Shown here: positions 1 to 7,558 of the stretch, piece by piece
How the letters are laid out: each line of letters begins with the position of its first letter
Numbering within the stretch: the stretch's first letter is position 1
Notes under the pieces: generated by a model
The model's database searches: none
What the model was told of the DNA's origin: nothing
Seen by the model: the letters and a program-made list of their open reading frames with translations, nothing else
Translations under genes and position numbers: made by a program
Assembly: GCA_031973395.1 (NCBI GenBank)
Contig: DALYDD010000010.1
Span: forward strand, 1-40,264
Origin: DALYDD01 sp031973395
GTDB taxonomy: Bacteria; Patescibacteriota; Minisyncoccia; Phycocordibacterales; CAIZLB01
Length of the DNA: 40,264 bases
Direction of reading: 5' to 3'

Positions 1-243
1 TTCAACAAGCCTCCATGTCTCATTTGGTTTGCCGCGTCGCACCCTGGTATAGGTAACATCAAGTGTTACCACAGTGATGGTCCGTAACAGGCGGCTGCCA
101 TCCTTTTCCAAGACAGCTTCGCCCCCATTTACCTCCGTAAGTAGGTGCTGCAAGGTCTTGGCATGGCCAGTACCCCACGTCCTAACTGATATTCCATGGG
201 CCTCTAGAAGGGCCCGAAGTTCTTCCATGGTCATTTCTGGCAT
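1..243 (-). CDS. N-terminus of a probable NUDIX-type protein, cut by the window edge
   Basis: The minus strand is open for 81 codons from an ATG at 243 to the window edge and begins MPEMTMEELRALLEAHG. A good Shine-Dalgarno (AAAGGAG, minus strand, 254-260) lies at the right distance, which is unusual in this window, and a plausible promoter lies further upstream. Motifs include GTGHAKTLQHLL followed by a beta-rich stretch with TVVTLDVTYTRV. I recall this arrangement from the region preceding the NUDIX box in some Patescibacteria NUDIX hydrolases, but the NUDIX box itself is outside the window, so the family call is tentative. Third codon positions are richer in G/C than in most neighbours. It is transcribed divergently from the DUF1653 gene. 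Confidence 0.6.
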   Translation of the reverse strand, partial: MPEMTMEELRALLEAHGISVRTWGTGHAKTLQHLLTEVNGGEAVLEKDGSRLLRTITVVTLDVTYTRVRRGKPNETWRLVE

Positions 244-282
244 GGTCTTGGGTCTCCTTTCTATTGGTTGACTATTTACCTT

Positions 283-311
283 GTAATACCAGAAATACCT
301 CAACTTGTCTA
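283..311 (-). promoter_or_regulatory. Promoter of the NUDIX-type gene
   Basis: On the minus strand a TAGACA -35 (306-311) is followed after exactly 17 nt by TATTAC (283-288), which is preceded by TG as in extended -10 elements. It fires away from the DUF1653 gene and toward the start at 243. Confidence 0.5.
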
Positions 312-336
312 ATAGAAACTTAATCAGAGTCCGAGG

Positions 337-345
337 TGATATACT
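337..345 (+). promoter_or_regulatory. Extended -10 upstream of the DUF1653 gene
   Basis: TGaTATACT (TG at 337-338, hexamer 340-345) lies about 26 nt before the start at 372. No convincing -35 is seen at 17 nt. It shares a 128-nt intergenic region with the divergent promoter at 283-311. Confidence 0.45.
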
Positions 346-371
346 TTTTTATATAAATAATTACAAAGACT

Positions 372-638
372 ATGACCCACGTACCACCAGAAGAATTGAA
401 TAACGATGTCTATGCAAAGGTAAAAGTTGGCGGAGTTTATAAACATTTCAAAGGCACTGAATATAAGGTCTTGACGATCGCAAGAGATAGCGAGGATGTA
501 CACACAATTCTAGTCATTTATCAGGAACTAAATTTGATCGGCACAACCGATAAAGTCTGGGCGCGACCCATTGATATGTTTATCGAGGAAATCACTAGGG
601 ATGGCAAACCATTCCAGAGATTTGAATTGATTGGTTAA
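372..638 (+). CDS. DUF1653 family protein
   Basis: An 88-residue protein with the DUF1653 signature: VGGVYKHFKGTEYKVL near residues 19-34, then an IVYQEL strand and WARPIDMF near residues 63-70, ending in RFELIG. The family is a small all-beta fold of unknown function found in many bacteria, often as a stand-alone domain. The length fits a single complete domain. There is no Shine-Dalgarno before the ATG. The mutY-like gene begins 22 nt downstream on the same strand, so the two may be co-transcribed. Confidence 0.85.
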   Translation: MTHVPPEELNNDVYAKVKVGGVYKHFKGTEYKVLTIARDSEDVHTILVIYQELNLIGTTDKVWARPIDMFIEEITRDGKPFQRFELIG

Positions 639-660
639 ATAAGATGCAAAAAACTCCGAA

Positions 661-1548
661 ATGTATTCCGATTCTGAATTTCTGAAAATACTGTGGAAAT
701 ATCACAAGGCTCATCGCCGCGATCTACCTTGGCGTAATACACATGATCCATATCGGATTTTGGTTTCTGAGATGATGCTGCAACAGACACAGGTCAGTCG
801 TGTATTAATTAAATATAAAGAATTCCTCAAAGCCTTCCCCACCCTCAAGGCCCTGGCAAAAGCGCCAATAACCGATGTACTCAAACTTTGGAAAGGTCTG
901 GGCTATAACCGTCGTGCATTTTTTCTAAAAAGAATCGCTGACGAGGTCGCCGTTGTGCATGCGGGAAAGTTTCCAAAACAATATACAGAGATGCTCAAAC
1001 TCCCAGGCATTGGCCAATCTACCGCCGGTGCTATCAGCGTCTTTTCTTTCAATCAAAAAATTGCGTTCCTGGAAACAAATATCCGAGCTGTATATATGTA
1101 TTTCTTTTTTAAGAAGAAAATCTCTGTGACAGATGCCGAGATCCGGGCAAAGCTTGAAGAAACTCTTTCTCAAATCCCTACGGCAAAAGTGCGAGAATTT
1201 TATTACACCCTCTATGACTATGGCTCCATGCTCAAATCTAAATTAGGTAAAGAGCGACAAAAATTGCATGCCCAGCATAAAGGATATAAGACGCAAAGCT
1301 CATTTATAGGATCAAACAGGCAACTCCGTGCCATCATCTTGCAATATATGGTAGAGGTACACCCACGACCCGTCACGTTTCAACAAATTTCAAAACATAT
1401 TTCGCAATTGATTAAAGATAGGAAGATTAGATTTGAAGATTCGGCAGAAACTAAAAAGCTGACCAAGGTCCTGGTCAGTCATATGCAGAAAGAAAAACAG
1501 ATTTCTTATGATACAAAGAAAAAGGTTTGGGCGATTATCACCGGTTGA
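661..1548 (+). CDS. mutY: A/G-specific adenine glycosylase, MutY-like, lacking the Fe-S cluster
   Basis: A 295-residue HhH-GPD base-excision-repair glycosylase, expected to remove adenine mispaired with 8-oxoguanine. Visible motifs are LPWR (22-25), SEMMLQQTQV with Glu37 at the position of the catalytic Glu of E. coli MutY, WKGLGYNRRA (77-86) and the helix-hairpin-helix LPGIGQSTAGAI (114-125). Where E. coli has the catalytic Asp138 (DGN), this protein has ETN with Glu138. The four cysteines that bind [4Fe-4S] in classical MutY are absent; the region reads YGSMLKSKLGKERQKLHAQHKG. A C-terminal winged-helix-like tail (about 225-295) replaces the NUDIX-like 8-oxoG recognition domain. The family assignment is firm; substrate specificity is inferred. 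Confidence 0.85.
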   Translation: MYSDSEFLKILWKYHKAHRRDLPWRNTHDPYRILVSEMMLQQTQVSRVLIKYKEFLKAFPTLKALAKAPITDVLKLWKGLGYNRRAFFLKRIADEVAVVHAGKFPKQYTEMLKLPGIGQSTAGAISVFSFNQKIAFLETNIRAVYMYFFFKKKISVTDAEIRAKLEETLSQIPTAKVREFYYTLYDYGSMLKSKLGKERQKLHAQHKGYKTQSSFIGSNRQLRAIILQYMVEVHPRPVTFQQISKHISQLIKDRKIRFEDSAETKKLTKVLVSHMQKEKQISYDTKKKVWAIITG

Positions 1549-1574
1549 TCGTAAACGACTGATTATGTTTGATA

Positions 1575-1580
1575 TATAAT
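1575..1580 (+). promoter_or_regulatory. -10 box for a leaderless transcript
   Basis: TATAAT ends 7 nt before the ATG at 1588, so transcription would start at or next to the start codon. No Shine-Dalgarno is present. Confidence 0.55.
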
Positions 1581-1587
1581 AGATATT

Positions 1588-2019
1588 ATGCAGACAAGAC
1601 TATCTATATTTTTAAAATTGCTTGCAATATATCTGTGGTTCTACATCCCTGTTTTTGTTCTCTCATTTGCCCAAGTACGCACTACAGCATGGGGAGAGTT
1701 TTTCGTTCGCGAGGCGCAAATCACTAACTGGGAGTTTGAATTATTATTTGTACTCATTTTTGCAGTGTGGGCATATTTTATATGGAAAACTTCTCATAAT
1801 CCCACCCAAAACACTTTCTTTATTGATTTTACAATATGGGCAACCATCGCTCACATTATCGGTATGGTTATTATAGGTTTTGTCCACACATCTGATTTGG
1901 GTCATATGCTAAAAGATGCTGTAGTGCCATTGATTTTAATATGCCCAATTATTTATTTTCGATTTACACACCCTGATTCTGGGCCATCTACTAGCAAGCC
2001 CTTGAGCGGCAGTATATAA
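1588..2019 (+). CDS. Four-helix membrane protein, DUF6632-like
   Basis: A 143-residue hydrophobic protein with predicted membrane segments at about 8-27, 48-66, 80-103 and 112-128. The core WKTSHNPTQNTFFIDFTIW followed by a helix with AHIIGMVI resembles what I remember of the DUF6632 family, where a loop ending NP precedes an FTxWSS helix; this is a weak match by eye. A perfect TATAAT 7 nt before the ATG fixes the start and suggests a leaderless mRNA. The next gene begins 9 nt downstream with the same promoter arrangement. Function is unknown. Confidence 0.65.
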   Translation: MQTRLSIFLKLLAIYLWFYIPVFVLSFAQVRTTAWGEFFVREAQITNWEFELLFVLIFAVWAYFIWKTSHNPTQNTFFIDFTIWATIAHIIGMVIIGFVHTSDLGHMLKDAVVPLILICPIIYFRFTHPDSGPSTSKPLSGSI

Positions 2020-2020
2020 T
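2015..2020 (+). promoter_or_regulatory. -10 box for a leaderless transcript
   Basis: TATAAT ends 7 nt before the ATG at 2028. Spacing and the following AGA match the box at 1575-1580 almost exactly. Confidence 0.55.
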
Positions 2021-2027
2021 AGAATCC

Positions 2028-3008
2028 ATGCTCCGCACTTCAGCAATAAATCTTGTCCTAAAAGTTGGTATCTCGGCTGCGTCTCTTGGTTTCGCCCTTC
2101 TTTCTTTTCTCAAAGGGACCGAGATTGTCGCATATTTCCCACGCTTTATCACGTATATTTTTGGAGAAACCGTCAGCCTCATCCTCGGTGCACTGATTGC
2201 AGTTGTCATGACGGTCTGGCTCATGTCTAGGCGGCATAAATTCGCCGCAGCATTCACTTATACTATCCTCATCGGCCTTGGCATGCTTTTCAATTTGACA
2301 TCACTTACTTTCATCTCGATCACATGGCCACTCTTTTGTATGTCCCTCGCGCTCACCATCAGATATTATCCTCGCGTACGTGTTATTTTTAGAAGAAAAG
2401 ACGGTGGTCAATTCATGAAAATAATCCCTGCCGCTCCAGAAGAAGAGGATGAAGGAGACGATGAGACACCGCACGCTCCACATATATCTAGAACATCACA
2501 TACCCAAAAATCTGAGGAAAAAGTCGAATATGGAGCAGAAGAACCTTTCCTCGAAGATCGAAAAGATAATGATATCGCCAACAAATATCCCGTACAAAAT
2601 TCATCGCCACTTGCCGACACTTTTAAAATCGATATCGAAGAAGAACAATTGAATGCAATGGACGCCCTTGGACCAGAGCCTTTGGGTGCAGAAGTTTCAG
2701 ATTCGGAACTACTCGCTAATGCCTCAGTATCAAAACCAGCGATTCCAGTTTCAGAAGAAGTCGCACCGAAACCAAAAGCAAAAAAGGTTAAAAGGACCCA
2801 TCTCAAAACTGAACACTCTCCTTTGGCAGAAGCCTTGCAAGCAGCACATATTTCAGTAGAGCCTAGGATGATTGGAAAAAAGGCGGCGGAAAAAGAGCTT
2901 GCTGAACCTGAAATTTCTATCGAAACCCCCATAGATGAAAATCCGCGTATTGCTCAAAAGCGCAGAAAAGCTCGCGCATCGAAAAAGTCAGAAGTAGAGG
3001 TACAATAG
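2028..3008 (+). CDS. Membrane protein with a long acidic/basic cytoplasmic tail
   Basis: A 326-residue protein. The N-terminal third has four hydrophobic segments (about 5-25, 35-66, 72-88, 93-112) with positively charged loops. From about residue 118 the protein becomes a low-complexity hydrophilic tail, first acidic (PAAPEEEDEGDDE), then mixed, then very basic at the end (KRRKARASKKSE). The basic end could bind nucleic acid or acidic surfaces, but no domain is recognised. Start is supported by the TATAAT 7 nt upstream. A hairpin with a T run directly follows, so the transcript probably ends before recG. Confidence 0.65.
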   Translation: MLRTSAINLVLKVGISAASLGFALLSFLKGTEIVAYFPRFITYIFGETVSLILGALIAVVMTVWLMSRRHKFAAAFTYTILIGLGMLFNLTSLTFISITWPLFCMSLALTIRYYPRVRVIFRRKDGGQFMKIIPAAPEEEDEGDDETPHAPHISRTSHTQKSEEKVEYGAEEPFLEDRKDNDIANKYPVQNSSPLADTFKIDIEEEQLNAMDALGPEPLGAEVSDSELLANASVSKPAIPVSEEVAPKPKAKKVKRTHLKTEHSPLAEALQAAHISVEPRMIGKKAAEKELAEPEISIETPIDENPRIAQKRRKARASKKSEVEVQ

Positions 3009-3011
3009 GAG

Positions 3012-3032
3012 TCAGCCCTCAGGCTGATTTTT
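3012..3032 (+). terminator. Short hairpin with T run before recG
   Basis: TCAGCC (3012-3017), loop CTCA, GGCTGA (3022-3027), then TTTTT. It ends only 4 nt before the recG ATG at 3037, so it either terminates the upstream gene or sits as a 5' hairpin on recG mRNA. Confidence 0.5.
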
Positions 3033-3036
3033 ATCT

Positions 3037-5304
3037 ATGTTTTCCGACATTCCCCTATCCCAATATTTTCATCTAAAAACCGACCAGTCGCGCGCTCTTA
3101 AATTGCTCGGCCTGCGCACTATCGGAGATCTTTTATATTATTTTCCAAAGAAATATATTCAAAATAGTGATGCGGTGCAAATTGACCATGTCGACTCTTT
3201 GAAAAACGAACAGATTGTTTTCGGACAAATTAGTAATTTAAAAATAGGCAGAACATTTAAAGGCAAACTGCCAATGGCTACTGCCACACTTAAAGACGAT
3301 ACTGGTACGGTGAAATTGATGTGGATACGCCAGCCATATATCGCGAAACTGATCCAAGAAGACAGCCTGGTCAAAATCGTGGGCAAAGTAAGTGAGAAGA
3401 ACGGAATCAGAACTTTTATTAACCCTCGCATCGAGTCTATCGGCGTCATCCCTGAGCACGTTGGCGCACCTTTATTCCAAGGCACTGAAGGCAAAGGTGC
3501 TGGTAAAACTCCAAGTGGAAGCAAAAGCGCTCATACAGAGGCTCGAGAAGCCGTCATCGACTGCACGCCCGCATATGCCGAAACAAAAGGCATTACGTCG
3601 CTTTGGTTTTATCATGCCTTTAAGAAAATCTTCGCTGATCCGAAATTCGCACAAGCATATGACAATGACCATGATCCCATTCCAGCCGACCTACGAAAAA
3701 AATACAATCTCCCCACAATTCAAACTGCATTAGTCTGGATTCATACACCGCAAAAAGAACAGGATGCCGAAGTTGCTCGCAAACGCTTCGCCTTCGAAGA
3801 AATTTTCTTCATTCAACTTCGTTCACAAATTGAAAGACAAAAAGCTATGCGTGAGAAAAGCTTTGTCATCAATGATGCAAGCTCTGCTGAAAACTTTATC
3901 AAACGTCTGGGATTTCAACTTACCGAAAGCCAGCAGAATTCCATCGATGATATTTTGAAAGATATGAAAAAAGAATATCCCATGTCTCGACTGCTCGAAG
4001 GAGATGTAGGGTCCGGAAAAACAGCCGTTGCAGCTGCCGCAAGTTATGCTGTCGTAAAAGAGCGACCAAAAAATCAAAAGTATGGAACTCTACAGGTCGC
4101 ATATATGGCCCCGACCGAAATCTTGGCCAAACAGCATTTCGAATCTTTCATCAGCCTCTTTCGTCATCTCCCTATTTCTATCGGTCTCATTACAGGAAAA
4201 GAATGTCGCAAATTCCCTTCGAAAGTAAATCCTGGTGGCTGGACACATATCTCCCGCAGTCAATTATCAAAGTGGGTGGCCAATGGAGAAATTGCGATAG
4301 TTATCGGTACACATGCCTTAATCCAGAAAAATGTGAAATTCAAACATCTCGCTCTCGTGGTGATCGATGAGCAACATCGATTTGGAACCAATCAGAGGCA
4401 GAAATTGGCACGCAAACACGATATCACTCCGCACCTATTATCAATGACCGCAACCCCTATTCCCCGCACATTGGCCCTCACACTATACGGCGACCTCGAC
4501 TTATCCATTCTGGATCAAATGCCGAGCGGAAGAAAAACCGTCGAGACTTTTATTATCAAACCCGAAGAGCAGCAGAAAGCATACGATCATATTCGAACCG
4601 AGCTCGAAGCTGGTCGCCAGGCATATATCATCTGTCCTCGTATCGCAGACTCCGAAGAAGACGAGATCGCTCGAGTGATGCAAAATCCCTTGATCGATGA
4701 CCGAACCAAAGCTCTGAAAATGATGAAATCCGTTACCACCGAAGCCAAACGTTTGAAAAAGGAAGTTTTTCCTGAATACAATATCGGTATCATTCATGGA
4801 AAGATGAAGCCGCTGGATAAAGAAAAAGCTATGAATGAATTTCTTGATAAGAGAATTGATATTCTCGTGGCCACATCTGTAATCGAAGTTGGTGTAAATG
4901 TACCAAATGCCAGCATTATCATGATTGAGCATGCTGAGCGATATGGTTTGTCTCAACTGCATCAATTGCGCGGGCGTGTTATTCGAGGAAATCATCAACC
5001 ATTCTGCTACTTGGCCACAAACACAAAAACAGAAAGTTCCATCGAACGATTAAGCGCAATCAAGAATGCTAAAAATGGTTTTGAACTAGCCGAGCTAGAT
5101 CTCACTATCCGTGGCGCAGGTGAATTATATGGCGCAAGGCAATGGGGCGTTTCGGACATCGCCATGGACGCGATCAAAAACCTTAAGATGGTTGAGGCAG
5201 CAAGAAAAGAAGCTGCAGAAATTGTCTCGGCTGATATGACCCTCGCCAAATACCCCCTTTTACAAAAAAAGATTGCTGAGGGAGAAGAGATTCATTTTGA
5301 GTAA
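3037..5304 (+). CDS. recG: ATP-dependent DNA helicase RecG
   Basis: A 755-residue superfamily 2 helicase that remodels stalled replication forks and recombination intermediates. An N-terminal wedge/OB domain covers about 45-140 (FGQISNLKIGR, TATLKDDTGTVKLMWIRQ). The helicase core shows Walker A GDVGSGKT (322-329), motif Ia APTEILAKQH, the DEQHRFG box (444-450), TATPIPRT (471-478), and C-terminal VATSVIEVGVNVPNA and QLRGRVIRG. Length is slightly above the usual 680-700 because of a Gly/Ser/Lys-rich insertion at about 149-175 after the wedge domain. No Shine-Dalgarno precedes the ATG. It converges with the peptidoglycan-binding gene 23 nt downstream. Confidence 0.96.
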   Translation: MFSDIPLSQYFHLKTDQSRALKLLGLRTIGDLLYYFPKKYIQNSDAVQIDHVDSLKNEQIVFGQISNLKIGRTFKGKLPMATATLKDDTGTVKLMWIRQPYIAKLIQEDSLVKIVGKVSEKNGIRTFINPRIESIGVIPEHVGAPLFQGTEGKGAGKTPSGSKSAHTEAREAVIDCTPAYAETKGITSLWFYHAFKKIFADPKFAQAYDNDHDPIPADLRKKYNLPTIQTALVWIHTPQKEQDAEVARKRFAFEEIFFIQLRSQIERQKAMREKSFVINDASSAENFIKRLGFQLTESQQNSIDDILKDMKKEYPMSRLLEGDVGSGKTAVAAAASYAVVKERPKNQKYGTLQVAYMAPTEILAKQHFESFISLFRHLPISIGLITGKECRKFPSKVNPGGWTHISRSQLSKWVANGEIAIVIGTHALIQKNVKFKHLALVVIDEQHRFGTNQRQKLARKHDITPHLLSMTATPIPRTLALTLYGDLDLSILDQMPSGRKTVETFIIKPEEQQKAYDHIRTELEAGRQAYIICPRIADSEEDEIARVMQNPLIDDRTKALKMMKSVTTEAKRLKKEVFPEYNIGIIHGKMKPLDKEKAMNEFLDKRIDILVATSVIEVGVNVPNASIIMIEHAERYGLSQLHQLRGRVIRGNHQPFCYLATNTKTESSIERLSAIKNAKNGFELAELDLTIRGAGELYGARQWGVSDIAMDAIKNLKMVEAARKEAAEIVSADMTLAKYPLLQKKIAEGEEIHFE

Positions 5305-5327
5305 AATCAAAACTTGGGACAGAAATG

Positions 5328-6833
5328 TTAATCGATGATCGTCGGAAATAAACGGAAATTCACAGTCTTATACGAACCAGTACCATTGAACGATCCATAT
5401 TTCTGGGCGCAATATGAGCCGAGGCCGACATTGCCACAATAGAGACCGACTCGTATTTCATATCTAATACTAGGATCTCTTGGTGCTGTAAGTTCTATCT
5501 TCCATTTATTTATACTTGTATCGAATACCGCATTGGCTGCTTCAAATGAAGGATTGATTCCAACGGCAGCATCATATAAGTGCGCCTGAATATGAAATTG
5601 TTCTGAGGCCAGAGTCGGTGTGCCATCTGATTCGAGACCGCCTGCGTACAATGTAATTTTTTGACCAGCACTATAATAACCTTGCAAGCCCGTGATATCA
5701 GTCAATGTGTATGTTCCACCTGGTGTTACAGAACTCTGAACCGGAGAGATGATCTCAAAATTATTGCTCGATACAATTTCACCAGTCGTTGAATGCAGGA
5801 CAATAGAATATGTACCAGGGTTTATAAATAAATACTCTGGAAGCTTATATGTATACGCGAGATCATAATTTGTTGGATCCCCGCTCACCATTTGTCCGTA
5901 CAATTGATTCCTCTGTGAATTATTCTTTTCTTGGAGATAAATGGTAGTCACCCCAGCATTCACACCATCACGAAAAGCCCATCGAATATTGATCGAATCT
6001 CGTGCCAGCACGAACCTCTCTCCACCTAATGGCGAGGTGATATAGAGTTTTGAATTTGGACCAGCGGTTGAATATGCCATATCCGCAACCACATTTACGG
6101 TAATTGTTTTACGTGCAGTGACAGAACCCGCATCATCTATCGCATAGAGACTTACCTGCCACTTCCCCTCACTTTCAAATGTATAATCAACAGGCCTTAT
6201 ATTTAATTTAGAAAAATATGAATCAACATGCTGTTTTTCAATATTTGGCGTAGCAAGATTATCGAACGTCCATATAGATTTATAATTTCCTGAGCCACCA
6301 GTGATATAGGCATTGAATGTTTCTTTTGCACCATACTTTGCTGGGACCAAACCAGATGCTGGCACAATAACGTCATCTAATTTCAAAAGCTTACCATCTC
6401 CATGACTGCGAATTGCGGCTGCAAGCACATTCGAAAGAGGACGAGAGCCAGACAAACTTTCATTTGAAGACGTACCACCCGGATTACAGGTATCGAATAA
6501 TTGAGTATTTATCTTTTCACGACTTCGGGTTCCCAAGACACCATCCGCTTGGAGGCCGATAGATCGCTGGTAAGCTTTGAGTGCCACCTGTGTCTTTGCA
6601 CCAAATGTTCCAGGAGCAACACCTCTTGGCATAACCAAAAATCCTTTTTCAGTCAGAAACCCCTGAAGTGCAGTTACATCGGCACCCTTTGAGCCGAGTT
6701 GTAATTTATTGGTGAAAACAAAGGACGAGACCTGACATTCTGCTTGTGCAACCTGTGGATTGAAAGCTGCTAGCCCACCTAATACTATAACGAGAGTTAA
6801 TAGACTTAAGCCCAATATCTTTGAAATGTTCAT
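5328..6833 (-). CDS. Secreted peptidoglycan-binding-domain protein
   Basis: A 501-residue exported protein. A signal peptide is clear: MNISKILGLSLL, a hydrophobic core and AQA before Glu32. Next comes a PG_binding_1 domain (about 42-112: LQLGSKGADVTALQGFL, GTFGAKTQVALKAYQ, ADGVLGTRSREKIN). The rest is beta-rich and Ig-like, with repeated segments of the kind YITSPLGGERF and GTYTLTDITG. No catalytic hydrolase motif is seen, so it is probably a cell-envelope adhesin or scaffold. One cysteine lies just after the signal peptide and a second pair near the C-terminus (YCGNVGLGSYC). It is convergent with recG. No Shine-Dalgarno is seen. Confidence 0.85.
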   Translation of the reverse strand: MNISKILGLSLLTLVIVLGGLAAFNPQVAQAECQVSSFVFTNKLQLGSKGADVTALQGFLTEKGFLVMPRGVAPGTFGAKTQVALKAYQRSIGLQADGVLGTRSREKINTQLFDTCNPGGTSSNESLSGSRPLSNVLAAAIRSHGDGKLLKLDDVIVPASGLVPAKYGAKETFNAYITGGSGNYKSIWTFDNLATPNIEKQHVDSYFSKLNIRPVDYTFESEGKWQVSLYAIDDAGSVTARKTITVNVVADMAYSTAGPNSKLYITSPLGGERFVLARDSINIRWAFRDGVNAGVTTIYLQEKNNSQRNQLYGQMVSGDPTNYDLAYTYKLPEYLFINPGTYSIVLHSTTGEIVSSNNFEIISPVQSSVTPGGTYTLTDITGLQGYYSAGQKITLYAGGLESDGTPTLASEQFHIQAHLYDAAVGINPSFEAANAVFDTSINKWKIELTAPRDPSIRYEIRVGLYCGNVGLGSYCAQKYGSFNGTGSYKTVNFRLFPTIID

Positions 6834-6929
6834 ATTTGAAGTGAAAAGAATAACTCATAAATCATAGCATAGGGGCCATGAGCATTGCCCCAAACGGCGT
6901 TTTTCGGTAGTATAACGAGGCATTCGCAT

Positions 6930-7002
6930 GCACGTATAGCTCAGTTGGTAGAGCGCTCGTCTTATACACGGGTGGTCCTAGGTTCGAACCCTAGTACGTG
7001 CA
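6930..7002 (+). tRNA. tRNA-Ile with anticodon UAU
   Basis: A full cloverleaf of 73 nt. The acceptor stem GCACGTA/TACGTGC is perfect (6930-6936 with 6995-7001) and the discriminator is A7002. The D arm is GCTC..GAGC. The anticodon stem CTCGT/ACGGG encloses the loop CTTATAC (6961-6967), giving anticodon TAT at 6963-6965. The T arm CTAGG-TTCGAAC-CCTAG is canonical. CCA is not encoded. UAU would read the isoleucine codon AUA directly, whereas most bacteria use a CAU anticodon modified to lysidine. A TATAAC at 6911-6916 is a possible -10. Confidence 0.93.
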
Positions 7003-7006
7003 CTAT

Positions 7007-7537
7007 ATGATCCTCTATTTTGTTAGACATGGTCAGACAGATTTTAATAAAGAGCATATTTTGCAAGGAAAGATTTTTGACGAACCTTTAAACGAAAACG
7101 GTATCAAACAAGTTACTGAACTTTTATCGCATCTGCCGCAGGATTTTGAAGTAATTTTTAGCTCTCCTCTGAAGCGAGTTTTGATGAGTGCAGAGATAAT
7201 AGAAAGACATAGTCATAAGCCAATTATTATTAAAGAGGAAATTTCAGAAAGGGATTTCGGGTCGCTTGCTGGAAAAAGATGGAATGAAATCCCAAACGGA
7301 CATGAACTGCGCGAAGCTGATATTCATCAGCATTATGATTATCGACCCTACGGAGGTGAATCTATTGAAGATGTTTCAAATAGGGTAAAAAGATTCCTTG
7401 ACGAATGCAAACATGCGAATTACAAAGTAGCACTTGTTGTTTCAAGCATTGGTATATTACGGCTTGTATATAAACTATTGAAGAATACAGACGTAACAGA
7501 AGTTGAGAATGCTACCATCCACACATTTGAGATCTAG
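7007..7537 (+). CDS. Histidine phosphatase family (phosphoglycerate-mutase-like) protein
   Basis: A 176-residue protein of the histidine phosphatase superfamily. The N-terminus MILYFVRHGQTDFNK carries the RHG motif with catalytic His8; FSSPLKRVLMSAEII and SERDFGSLAGK follow, and VVSSIGILR is at the place of the second catalytic His segment, here Ser-Ser rather than SHG, so activity may be altered. The ATG lies only 4 nt after the last base of the tRNA, with no room for its own ribosome-binding site; the mRNA 5' end may be made by tRNA 3' processing. A GTG further upstream would lie inside the tRNA and is rejected. Confidence 0.85.
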   Translation: MILYFVRHGQTDFNKEHILQGKIFDEPLNENGIKQVTELLSHLPQDFEVIFSSPLKRVLMSAEIIERHSHKPIIIKEEISERDFGSLAGKRWNEIPNGHELREADIHQHYDYRPYGGESIEDVSNRVKRFLDECKHANYKVALVVSSIGILRLVYKLLKNTDVTEVENATIHTFEI

Positions 7538-7558
7538 CGACAGTCGGAAACTTTAAAC

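Noticed and set aside
74..271. Open frame on the plus strand
   Set aside because: It lies over the minus-strand NUDIX-type gene, which has a Shine-Dalgarno and promoter.
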